Shown here piece after piece: positions 38,119-45,412 of a stretch of 64,000 nucleotides of DNA. The notes under the pieces were generated by a model. That model was not told the origin of the DNA, searched no databases, and worked only from the letters and a program-made list of their open reading frames with translations. Position numbers and translations under genes: made by a program. Numbering within the stretch: the first letter of the stretch is position 1; each line of letters starts with the position of its first letter. Location: contig NZ_JAJNOC010000001.1 of NCBI RefSeq assembly GCF_021044825.1, positions 62,001-126,000 of the forward strand, given 5' to 3'. Source of the stretch: Massilia phyllostachyos. GTDB taxonomy: Bacteria > Pseudomonadota > Gammaproteobacteria > Burkholderiales > Burkholderiaceae_D.

Positions 38119-38222
38119 TTTGCATCCTCAATATTTTCTCCAGAAAAGGAGAAATTATTTTGATGCAATAAATGCATTATGAATTTCACCAGATGCCCTT
38201 ACGATTTTGCGCACTCTGAGTG

Positions 38223-38261
38223 ATTTTGGTCGGGCCAGGCATACACTGGCCCGACCAAAAT
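38223..38261. promoter_or_regulatory. 16-bp perfect hairpin in the pectate lyase leader
   Basis: ATTTTGGTCGGGCCAG (38223-38238) and CTGGCCCGACCAAAAT (38246-38261) form a perfect 16-bp stem with a 7-base loop. It ends 18 bases before the pectate lyase start. No T-run follows on either strand, so it is not a standard terminator. It could be an operator, an mRNA-stabilising 5' hairpin or a remnant of a mobile repeat. Confidence 0.6.
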
Positions 38262-38279
38262 AAACATAGTGGAGACAAA

Positions 38280-40145
38280 ATGAAGACTCTGGCAAAGCAG
38301 TGCCTGCCTGCGTTCGCGCAGCGCAGGAAGGCTATCGGCATGGTGGCCGCGGCGCTGTTCCTGCACGGGTGCGGCGGATCGGACACCGGTCTCGATACCG
38401 GCGCCGGCCCCAACGCCACCCTGGGCACCATGGTGTCCTCGTCCGCACGCGAGGTGCCGGCCTTCCCGGTCAGCGGCTGGGCATCGCAGGGCGAGGGCAC
38501 GACCGGCGGCGCCGGCGCCCCGCCCAGTAACATCTACGTGGTGCGCAACTGGGCGCAGCTGAAAGCCGCACTGGCGAACCGCAACAGCCCGACCTTCGCC
38601 ACCAATCCCAATGCCGCCAAGCTGGAGCCGAAGATCATCCAGGTCGTCGGCACGCTCTACGGCACCGACATCGGCAATGGCCGCCTGGCCGACGAGGCCT
38701 ACTACAAATCGCTCAACGCCACCGCCGCCAAGTGGGACTGGAACCTCTACCTGCAAAGCCTGGACACGGCCTTCATGGCCGACCTCAACAAGAAAGTCGC
38801 CCAGGGCGACCCGGCGGCGATCGCCCTCAGGTCGCGGATCTCCGCACTGAGCTCGGCGAAGAGCACGCTGCGTAACATCCAGAAGGAACAGATCCAGGCC
38901 ATCATCCCGTCCAACACGACCATCGTCGGCGTGGGCGCGGACGCCAAGCTGATCGACGGCTATTTCTCGATCAACGCATCGCGCAACATCATCCTGCGCA
39001 ACCTGGAACTGGAGGCGCCGCTCGACCTCACCGCCGACTGGAACGGCAAGGAATGGAATGCCCGCTACAAGGCGATCTCCGTCGTCACCGGCAAGCAGCT
39101 GTGGATCGACCACAATACCCTGAGCGACGGCAGCCATTTCGATTCCGCCGAGGTGGTGACGATCAACGGCGTCACCAGCAAGGTCCAGCGCCACGACGGC
39201 CTGATCGACATGGAAGACAGCACCGACTACGTCACCATCTCGTACAACATCTTCAAGAACCACGACAAGACCAATATGGTCGGCGGCTCCGGCGACCAGA
39301 ACGGCGCCAAGGAGCGCGAGTTCAACCGCCTGACCTTCAGTAACAATATCTGGGAAAACACCACCCAGCGCGCCCCGCGCGCCCGTTTCGGCCGCATCCA
39401 CGTCTACAACAACTACTACAAGGGCGATACCGCCGCCCAGGACTACAAGCTCAGCTACTACATCGGCATGGGCGCGGAGTCGAAGATCCTGTCCGAGGCG
39501 AATGCCTTCGAGATCAGCGGGCCGAACGCGGACGCCTCGAAGGTCGTGTCGAACCTGAACGGCTACCAGTTCAAGGACGTCGGTTCCTGGATCAACGGCG
39601 TGCCGTCATCGATCGCCATCGAGAACGCCGCCCGCGCCGCGCTGGAAAAGAACTGGGCCAGCGCCAGCGCCGCTGCGGTATCGAGCAATTTCACGCTTGG
39701 CCCCTACACCAACGTCCTCGGCTGGACGCCGCCCTATGCCTACACGCCGGGCGCCTCGTTCGACGAAGTCAGGCAGCACAACCGCGCCAATTCCGGCGCC
39801 GGCAAGGTGGCGATCGAGGGCGCGACGCTCGACGTCAGCGCCGGCTTCGCCGTGCTGCGCTCGGGCCTGGCCTGGAACCGCAGCACCAACAAATACAGCG
39901 GCACGATCACCCTGACCAACAAGGGCGGCACGGCGGTGAACGGTCCGGTACAGCTGGTGCTGGCCGGACTGCCGGGCGGCGTCACGCTCGACAACGCCAC
40001 CGGCCTGCGCAACGGCTCGCCCTACGTGACCGTCGCGGCGGCGTCGATCGCGCCGGGCGCCTCGGTCACGGTCCCGCTTACCTACAGCAATCCGGCCAAG
40101 CTGGCGATCAGCTACACCAATTCCATCCACATCGGCATCTTCTGA
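38280..40145 (+). CDS. Pectate lyase lipoprotein (polysaccharide lyase family 1)
   Basis: A 621-residue secreted lyase cleaving polygalacturonate by beta-elimination. The N-terminus has a lipoprotein signal (VAAALFLHGCGGSD, lipobox LHGC). The right-handed beta-helix domain (about residues 200-430) has the PL1 ligands and catalytic region: LWIDHNTLSDGSH, YVTISYNIFKNHDKTNMVG, TTQRAPRARFGRIHVYNNYY. About 110 C-terminal residues form an extra beta-rich domain (SGTITLTNKGGTAVNG, VTVPLTYSNP) of the kind used for anchoring or carbohydrate contact. GGAG precedes the ATG at 38280. It would act on the outer surface. A PEP-CTERM gene follows after 17 bases. Confidence 0.88.
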   Translation: MKTLAKQCLPAFAQRRKAIGMVAAALFLHGCGGSDTGLDTGAGPNATLGTMVSSSAREVPAFPVSGWASQGEGTTGGAGAPPSNIYVVRNWAQLKAALANRNSPTFATNPNAAKLEPKIIQVVGTLYGTDIGNGRLADEAYYKSLNATAAKWDWNLYLQSLDTAFMADLNKKVAQGDPAAIALRSRISALSSAKSTLRNIQKEQIQAIIPSNTTIVGVGADAKLIDGYFSINASRNIILRNLELEAPLDLTADWNGKEWNARYKAISVVTGKQLWIDHNTLSDGSHFDSAEVVTINGVTSKVQRHDGLIDMEDSTDYVTISYNIFKNHDKTNMVGGSGDQNGAKEREFNRLTFSNNIWENTTQRAPRARFGRIHVYNNYYKGDTAAQDYKLSYYIGMGAESKILSEANAFEISGPNADASKVVSNLNGYQFKDVGSWINGVPSSIAIENAARAALEKNWASASAAAVSSNFTLGPYTNVLGWTPPYAYTPGASFDEVRQHNRANSGAGKVAIEGATLDVSAGFAVLRSGLAWNRSTNKYSGTITLTNKGGTAVNGPVQLVLAGLPGGVTLDNATGLRNGSPYVTVAAASIAPGASVTVPLTYSNPAKLAISYTNSIHIGIF

Positions 40146-40162
40146 GACCAGGACAATCAATC

Positions 40163-40810
40163 ATGCGCAATCTGATGAAACGCTTTTCGCTGTGCCTGTT
40201 CGCGCTGGCGCTGTTCGCCAGCAATGCCGCGCAGGCGCTGCCCACCTACCAGGTGAAAGTCGACACCCGCGGCCTGAGCGGCACGGCCCTGATGGATTTC
40301 ACTTTCCTGGCCAATGCCGGGGCGACGCCGGCCCATGCCATCCTGAGCAATTTCAGCGGCGCCTTCGGGGACGAGTATGAACGTTCCGCGGGCGTCACCG
40401 GCAACGCCGCCGATGGGCTGGTGCTGGGCAACCAGGATGGCGGCGACTGGCTGACCCGCTACGTCCTGCTGGGCGGCTGGTTCAGCTTCGACGTCAGCTT
40501 CGACGGCGCCTTCGCCACGACCGAGGGTGTGGACGCCACGCTGTTCAACGCCAGCCTGTACACGGAAGACTTCAGCGACTACATCGGGACCGTGGGCAGC
40601 TTCGCCGCGTTCTCGCTGCTGCCGCAGGTGGATGGCGTGCCCGGTGAGATCGTAATATCCGCAGCGGATGGGCTGGCCACCGTCGCGCAGGTGCCGGAGC
40701 CCTCGTCGCTGCTGCTGGTGCTGCTTGCCTTCGGCGCGCTGGCCTGGACCCGCCGCAATGCCGCACAGTGTGAATCAGCGCACGGAGCGCGCCTGGCGGC
40801 GCACGTATAG
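40163..40810 (+). CDS. Exported PEP-CTERM protein, NF038129-like, with an extended C-terminus
   Basis: A 215-residue protein: signal peptide (LCLFALALFASNAAQA), an N-terminal LPTYQVKVDTRGLSGTALM region like NF038129, and a PEP-CTERM tail (VPEPSSLLLVLLAFGALAW, then TRR). The usual end a few residues after the basic cluster is followed here by about 17 more residues encoded by DNA that also holds the promoter of small-RNA copy 2. The family function is unknown; the exosortase system would process it. It lies 17 bases after the pectate lyase gene, probably in one transcript. Confidence 0.8.
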   Translation: MRNLMKRFSLCLFALALFASNAAQALPTYQVKVDTRGLSGTALMDFTFLANAGATPAHAILSNFSGAFGDEYERSAGVTGNAADGLVLGNQDGGDWLTRYVLLGGWFSFDVSFDGAFATTEGVDATLFNASLYTEDFSDYIGTVGSFAAFSLLPQVDGVPGEIVISAADGLATVAQVPEPSSLLLVLLAFGALAWTRRNAAQCESAHGARLAAHV

Positions 40811-40811
40811 T
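40768..40811 (+). promoter_or_regulatory. Promoter of small-RNA copy 2, inside the end of the PEP-CTERM gene
   Basis: GTGTG at 40768, CAGCGCAC at 40776 and TATAGT at 40806. The CGCAC-to-TATAGT distance is identical to copies 1 and 3, while GTGTG is two bases further away. The element overlaps the last codons of the PEP-CTERM gene. Confidence 0.55.
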
Positions 40812-40880
40812 GGACCTGTCTCTTTCAGGACATCCCTAGTTTTGGACTTCACCCGCTGCCATCGCAGCGGGTTTTTTTTT
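40812..40880 (+). ncRNA. Putative small RNA, copy 2
   Basis: The core is identical to copy 1 from TATAGT through the first arm of the terminator. The terminator has a longer stem, CCCGCTGC with GCAGCGGG around a CATC loop (40852-40871), then nine T. It lies directly after the PEP-CTERM gene and could also end that transcript, but the separate conserved promoter argues for an independent RNA. Confidence 0.65.
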
Positions 40881-40907
40881 GCCCGGCTCAGCCGTCAGCA
40901 ATTGCGG

Positions 40908-40955
40908 ATTTATGTGTGTCAGCGCACCGAGGCGGGCTCGTCGCGGCCTTATAGT
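40908..40955 (+). promoter_or_regulatory. Promoter of small-RNA copy 3
   Basis: ATTTATGTGTG at 40908, CAGCGCAC at 40920 and TATAGT at 40950, at the same distances as in copy 1. The bases between these elements differ, so the match is not just a recent duplication. Confidence 0.6.
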
Positions 40956-41025
40956 GGACCCGTCTCTTTCAGGACATCCCTAGTTTTGGACTTTGCCCGC
41001 TCCCTCCGGAACGGGCATTTTTTTT
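40956..41025 (+). ncRNA. Putative small RNA, copy 3
   Basis: The core matches copies 1 and 2 except one T-to-C change and a CA-to-TG change at the foot of the terminator. The terminator stem is TGCCCG with CGGGCA (40994-40999, 41012-41017) and then eight T. It ends 13 bases before the stop of the convergent HDOD gene. Copies 2 and 3 are in tandem 144 bases apart. Confidence 0.65.
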
Positions 41026-41037
41026 GCGCAATCCGCC

Positions 41038-41871
41038 TCAGATCAGGGCGGCGGTCAGGCTCTTGACTTCCTCCGCCGACTCGTCCAGCACTTGGGCCAG
41101 CGTGCCTTCGCCGGCGACGAAATCGATGGTCGCCGCCGAGTGCATGGTGGTGGCGCCGGGGCGCTGGTGCAGCGGGGAGGGGAAGGGCGCCAAGTCGTTG
41201 GCCAGCAGCAGGGTGTCGCCCAGGGTTTCCGGCGGCAGGGCGCGCATGCCGTTCCACAGCGCCTCGATGGCGCCCATCACCGGCACCGGCACGCCGAGCT
41301 TGGACAGCACGCCGCGGCCGATCGCCACTTCGCCATGCTCGATCCATTCCTCGGCGCCGCCGTCGACCAGGCCCGGGTATTCCTCGGCGCGTGAGAGCAG
41401 GTAGAAGCCGCCCACTTCATGCACGATGCCCGCGAACATCGCGGTTTCCGGATCGACGAAGGAGACCCGGCGCGCGATCACCTGGCTCAGCGCCGCCACG
41501 TGGGCCGAATGGATCCAGAGGGCGTCGGCGCGGGCGCGCAGGTCCGGGTCCTTGATGCCGCTGGCCAGCTGGCGCACGATGACGGACGCCGCCAGCGCGC
41601 CCAGGGTGCGAAAGCCGACGCGCTGCACGGCCGCGCGGACGTTGGTGACGTCGTGGCCGGCGCGGTTGTAGGCCACCGAGTTGGCGATCGCGACGGTGCG
41701 CGCGGCCAGCAGCGGCTCGGCCTGCACCAGGCGCGCCGCCATGTCGGTATGGCAGTCGGGTTCACCCAGCGCCCGCTGCAGCTTGAGCGTGGCGTCGACA
41801 TTGGTCGGGAAGCTGAGTTCGCCGCGGCTAGCTTGGGCGGCAATGTCCTTGAGAGCAGTGAGTCGGTCCAT
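41038..41871 (-). CDS. HDOD-domain protein
   Basis: A 277-residue protein with an HDOD domain, an HD-like helical fold used in signalling that mostly lacks phosphohydrolase activity. Typical parts are LVQAEPLLAARTVAIANSVA, VTNVRAAVQRVGFRTLGALA and AMFAGIVHEVGGFYLLSRA; the last keeps a His but not the HD pair. No sensory domain is attached. It probably takes part in regulation through protein contacts. Confidence 0.8.
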   Translation of the reverse strand: MDRLTALKDIAAQASRGELSFPTNVDATLKLQRALGEPDCHTDMAARLVQAEPLLAARTVAIANSVAYNRAGHDVTNVRAAVQRVGFRTLGALAASVIVRQLASGIKDPDLRARADALWIHSAHVAALSQVIARRVSFVDPETAMFAGIVHEVGGFYLLSRAEEYPGLVDGGAEEWIEHGEVAIGRGVLSKLGVPVPVMGAIEALWNGMRALPPETLGDTLLLANDLAPFPSPLHQRPGATTMHSAATIDFVAGEGTLAQVLDESAEEVKSLTAALI

Positions 41872-41960
41872 CGGAAAATTATATCTCCATCGGTTTGCCG
41901 GGTCGCTAAAAAATTACTCTGCGGCATTTCTCAAAAGGCCCTGCCGCGCGGCTGCCGCCA

Positions 41961-42242
41961 TCAAGGTTCGGCGAAGATGGCGTCGCAGCCTTCCTTCTGT
42001 TCCTCGGTGTTCTCGAGCTCGTCTTCCAGGCCGAGGTCGGCCAATTCCTCGACCGCGTTCATGAAGCTGTTGAGCTTGGTCGCGCCGATGAGGCGGTAGA
42101 TCTCGCCCGCTTCGTTGCGCACGCCGATCAGCATCGGCTCTTCCTGGACTTCGTCGAGCGGCGCCACGTCGAGCAGCAGGTTACCGATGATGTGCTTGTC
42201 GAAGTGGGCAGGCTTTTTGCCTTCGATCAGGGATGTTTTCAA
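41961..42242 (-). CDS. Small acidic hypothetical protein
   Basis: A 93-residue soluble protein of no family I recognise. It is acidic, especially in the C-terminal part (VEELADLGLEDELENTEEQK). Its start overlaps the stop of the MarR-type gene by four bases (ATGA), so both are translated from one message and it may act with, or be controlled by, that regulator. Confidence 0.6.
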   Translation of the reverse strand: MKTSLIEGKKPAHFDKHIIGNLLLDVAPLDEVQEEPMLIGVRNEAGEIYRLIGATKLNSFMNAVEELADLGLEDELENTEEQKEGCDAIFAEP

Positions 42243-42706
42243 GGCAATTCCTTATTGGTTGGTGAAGACAGGGATTGGCTGCCCGCGGCGATGCGCTCGC
42301 GCAGCAGGCGCAGGGCGCCGTTCAGGGCGTCGAACTCGGCCTCGCTGTAGGCCGAGAACAGCTGCTTGCCGTGCGCCACGACCTGCGGGAACACGTCGCA
42401 GAATACCGCGTCGCCGGCTGGCGTGAGGCGCACGAAGAAGGAACGCTTGTCCTCGCTGCTGCGCTCGCGCAGCACCAGGCCTTTCTGCTCCAGCCGTTCG
42501 ATCACGCCGGTGAGCGTGCCCTTGGTGATCAGGGTGCGCTCGCCGAGTTCCTTGTAGCTCATGCCGGGCGTATTGCCCAGCGTGGCGATGATATCGAACT
42601 GCGCATGCGTCAGGCCATGCTGGCGCACCGACTCGCCGGAAAAACGCTCGAAGCCCTGCATGCATTCGGCCAGCAGCCGGACACTCTTTAGATATCGTTC
42701 CCCCAT
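42239..42706 (-). CDS. MarR-family transcriptional regulator
   Basis: A 155-residue winged-helix regulator (HGLTHAQFDIIATLGNTPGM, YKELGERTLITKGTLTGVIE, the wing EDKRSFFVRLTPAG). MarR proteins usually repress nearby genes until a small phenolic or oxidant ligand binds. It is the first gene of a two-gene minus-strand operon and is divergent from an AraC-type regulator. Confidence 0.88.
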   Translation of the reverse strand: MGERYLKSVRLLAECMQGFERFSGESVRQHGLTHAQFDIIATLGNTPGMSYKELGERTLITKGTLTGVIERLEQKGLVLRERSSEDKRSFFVRLTPAGDAVFCDVFPQVVAHGKQLFSAYSEAEFDALNGALRLLRERIAAGSQSLSSPTNKELP

Positions 42707-42792
42707 GGGGCAGGATTATAGCCTCAGGCATGTGCTTTGCTGCGATCCGGTATCATTACGGCCGATGCCTACCGTGCCGCCCACCCCCTGCC

Positions 42793-43734
42793 ATGCAGCC
42801 CGCTGACCTGTCCGTCCTGGCACGGGAACGGCCATTGCGCGTGCTGCTGGTGAATGCGGGCGAGCCGGACACCTTGAGCTGGTCGGGCCTGGTGCAGCCG
42901 CTGCGCCTGGCCGCCAAGCTGCTGGGGCCGGAGCTGCTGCACGTCGATGTGCGCAGCCCCGACAAGTTCAGCGCCGACAGCGCGCGCCACTGGCACCTGG
43001 TGCTGCTGGTGGCCGACGAGACCGAGGCCGCATTGAAACCCGCCAACTGCCGCGCCCTGGTCGAGCGCTGCCGCGCCGCGCCCTACTGGGGCGGGGTCGG
43101 CGCCGGCGTGCTGTGGCTGGCCGACGCCGGCGCCCTGCACGGCATCCGCACCGCGCTGCCGTGGGCGCTGTATCCCGACACCAATGCGCTGGCGGAACAG
43201 GCCCTGTTCACCCCCAACCTCTACGAGGTCGACGGCAACCGCCTGACCTGCTGCGGCGGCGCCGCCAGCATCGACTTCGCCTTGACCCTGGTCGAGCTGC
43301 TGTTCGGGGCGACGGTGCAGGCGCAGGTGAAGGAAATCCTGTGCGTGGAGCGGGTGCGCGGCAAGGACGAGCGCCAGCGCGTCGCCCTGCAGGCGCGCTT
43401 CGGCACCCTGCAGCCCAAGCTGACCGAGGCGGTGGCGCTGATGGAAGCGAATATCGAAGAGCCGCTCTCCACCGACGAGATCGCCCAGCTGTCCGGGATT
43501 TCGCGGCGCCAGCTGGAGCGTTTGTTCAAGCAATACCTGGGCAGCCTGCCGTCGCGCTACTACCTCGAACTGCGGCTGCAGAAGGCGCGCAAGTTGCTGA
43601 TCGATACCAACCACTCGATCGTGCAGGTGGGGTTGATGTGCGGGTTTTCGTCGGGGTCGCATTTCTCGACGGCGTTCGGGGCGCTGTTCGGGAATACGCC
43701 GCGCGAGGAACGGCAGCGCAAACTGGGGCAATAA
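42793..43734 (+). CDS. AraC/GlxA-type regulator next to the arginine catabolism operon (ArgR-like)
   Basis: A 313-residue protein with an N-terminal DJ-1/PfpI-like domain (RVLLVNAGEPDTLSWSGL, GAGVLWLADAGAL) and a C-terminal AraC double helix-turn-helix (LSTDEIAQLSGISRRQLERL, HSIVQVGLMCGFSSGSHFS). In Pseudomonas aeruginosa, ArgR is an AraC-family activator of arginine succinyltransferase genes and of gdhB. Here the gene precedes exactly those genes, so an ArgR role is likely but inferred. I use the ATG at 42793, where the fold begins. Confidence 0.8.
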   Translation: MQPADLSVLARERPLRVLLVNAGEPDTLSWSGLVQPLRLAAKLLGPELLHVDVRSPDKFSADSARHWHLVLLVADETEAALKPANCRALVERCRAAPYWGGVGAGVLWLADAGALHGIRTALPWALYPDTNALAEQALFTPNLYEVDGNRLTCCGGAASIDFALTLVELLFGATVQAQVKEILCVERVRGKDERQRVALQARFGTLQPKLTEAVALMEANIEEPLSTDEIAQLSGISRRQLERLFKQYLGSLPSRYYLELRLQKARKLLIDTNHSIVQVGLMCGFSSGSHFSTAFGALFGNTPREERQRKLGQ

Positions 43735-43781
43735 GTCAGCGCATCCATAGCAGCTTGTTCCATTGTGGGCTCCTGCACGTC

Positions 43782-43876
43782 ATCCCGGCGCAGGCCGGGA
43801 TCCAATTCCGCAGCACCGTGAGAACGCTAGCAGCACCTCATTGCACGCAAAATTGGATACCGGCCTTCGCCGGTAT
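43782..43876. repeat. Two REP-like palindromes upstream of astC
   Basis: ATCCCGGC-gcag-GCCGGGAT at 43782-43801 and ATACCGGC-cttc-GCCGGTAT at 43857-43876. The second has paired changes in both arms, keeping the stem. The 356-base gap from 43735 holds these, then the promoter of the ast operon, and no gene. Confidence 0.75.
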
Positions 43877-43999
43877 GACGTTGACGTTCAAAGGGGGCGT
43901 GATAAAACCGGCGTATCTACAAGTCAGCCCTTGGCGCTACGCCCCTTGCCATTCCCACAATCTTTCCCGGCCAAAAACGAAAAACCCTGTCGCAGATCT

Positions 44000-44090
44000 G
44001 CAAGAACTTGTCAGGTAGCGTTTCTATAATGGTCCGATCCTGCGCGACGTTTGGTCTGCGCACAACCTTCTTGAAGATGAGGAAGAAGCC
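44000..44090 (+). promoter_or_regulatory. Probable promoter and leader of the ast operon
   Basis: A perfect TATAAT lies at 44025-44030. At the proper distance upstream (44002-44007) there is no recognisable -35 box, which fits a promoter needing an activator such as the adjacent AraC-type protein. AGGAAGAAGCC just before the ATG of astC supplies the ribosome site. Confidence 0.5.
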
Positions 44091-45332
44091 ATGAACGCAA
44101 AGCTTGATTCGGGTGTCACCACGCGGCCTGTCACTCGGCAGACCTTCGACGAAGTCCTCGTCCCCACCTACGCTCCGGCCGCCATGGTGCCGGTGCGCGC
44201 GGCGGGGCTGGACGTGTGGGACCAGGAAGGCAAGCGTTACCTGGACTTCACCTCGGGCATCGCGGTCTCGAGCCTGGGCCACTGCAACCCGGTGCTGGTC
44301 GATGCGGTCACCAAGCAGATCAACACCCTCTGGCACCTCGGCAACGGCTATACCAACGAGCCGGTGCTGCGCCTGGGCCTGGCCCTGACCGAAGCTACTT
44401 TTGCTGACCGCGCCTTCTTCTGCAACTCGGGCGCCGAAGCCAACGAAGCGGCCCTGAAGCTGGCGCGCAAGTACGCCCACACCAAATTCGGCCCGCACAA
44501 GTCGCGCATCGTGTCCTGCCTGTCGTCCTTCCACGGCCGCACCCTGTTCACCGTCTCGGTCGGCGGCCAGCCGAAGTACACCGAAGGCTTCGAGCCGCTG
44601 CCGCAGGAACTGAGCCACATCCCGTACAACGACATCGAGGCCGCGCGCGCCGCCATCACCGACGACGTCGCGGCAGTCATCGTCGAGCCGATCCAGGGCG
44701 AGGGCGGCGTCATCCCGGGCAACCCGGATTACCTGAAGGCGCTGCGCGAGTTCTGCGACCAGACCGGCGCGCTGCTGATCTTCGACGAAGTGCAGTCGGG
44801 CGTGGGCCGCACCGGCACCCTGTACGCCTACGAGCAGATGAACGTCACCCCGGACATCCTGACCTCGGCCAAGGCGCTGGGCAACGGCTATCCGATCGGC
44901 GCCATGCTGACCAAGGAAGAGATCGGCCAGCACTTCAACGTCGGCTCGCACGGCACCACCTACGGCGGCAACCCGCTGGCGGCGACCGTCGGCCTGAACG
45001 TGGTCGAGACCATCAACCAGCCCGCCTTCCTGGCGCGCGTGAAGGAAGCGAGCGCCAGGATCTTCGCCAACCTCGAAAAGCTTTCCGCCGACTACCCGCA
45101 GGTGTTCGGCAAGGCGCGCGGCATGGGCCTCTTGATCGGCCTGCCGATGGCGGAGGCGAACAAGGGCCGCTCCAAGGACTACACCAAGGAATGCGAGAAG
45201 CGCGGCCTGATGCTCCTGATCGCGGGCCCGGACGTGGTGCGCCTGGCGCCGGCGCTGATCGTGTCGGACGAGCAGATCGCGCAAGCCGACCGCGTGATGC
45301 GCGACGCCGTCGAGGCCTTCATCGCAGCCTGA
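44091..45332 (+). CDS. astC: Succinylornithine/acetylornithine aminotransferase
   Basis: A 413-residue class III PLP aminotransferase. Key parts are FCNSGAEANEAALKLARKYA, SSFHGRTLFTVSVGG, the PLP aspartate in LLIFDEVQSGVGRTG and the PLP lysine in LTSAKALGNGYPIGAM. Because it opens the ast operon it should convert succinylornithine to succinylglutamate semialdehyde, step 3 of arginine catabolism. The same fold serves ArgD in biosynthesis, so context decides the name. Confidence 0.92.
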   Translation: MNAKLDSGVTTRPVTRQTFDEVLVPTYAPAAMVPVRAAGLDVWDQEGKRYLDFTSGIAVSSLGHCNPVLVDAVTKQINTLWHLGNGYTNEPVLRLGLALTEATFADRAFFCNSGAEANEAALKLARKYAHTKFGPHKSRIVSCLSSFHGRTLFTVSVGGQPKYTEGFEPLPQELSHIPYNDIEAARAAITDDVAAVIVEPIQGEGGVIPGNPDYLKALREFCDQTGALLIFDEVQSGVGRTGTLYAYEQMNVTPDILTSAKALGNGYPIGAMLTKEEIGQHFNVGSHGTTYGGNPLAATVGLNVVETINQPAFLARVKEASARIFANLEKLSADYPQVFGKARGMGLLIGLPMAEANKGRSKDYTKECEKRGLMLLIAGPDVVRLAPALIVSDEQIAQADRVMRDAVEAFIAA

Positions 45333-45347
45333 TCGAAGCGCACGCAT

Positions 45348-45378
45348 GGCCGGCCCGCCCGCAAAGGCGCGGCCGGCC
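45348..45378 (+). terminator. Strong intercistronic hairpin between astC and aruF
   Basis: GGCCGGCC at 45348-45355 pairs with GGCCGGCC at 45371-45378, and CGCC pairs with GGCG inside. No T-run follows, so it is more likely a partial attenuator or an mRNA-stability element than a full terminator. Confidence 0.4.
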
Positions 45379-45412
45379 TTGCCGTTTCAGCTGATCCTTA
45401 CCAGGAGTTCGC

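Noticed and set aside
36967-41025. Three repeated small-RNA units considered as a CRISPR or transposon end
   Set aside because: The spacing is irregular, there is no spacer array or cas gene, and each unit has its own promoter-like and terminator-like parts. The IS ends have an unrelated sequence.
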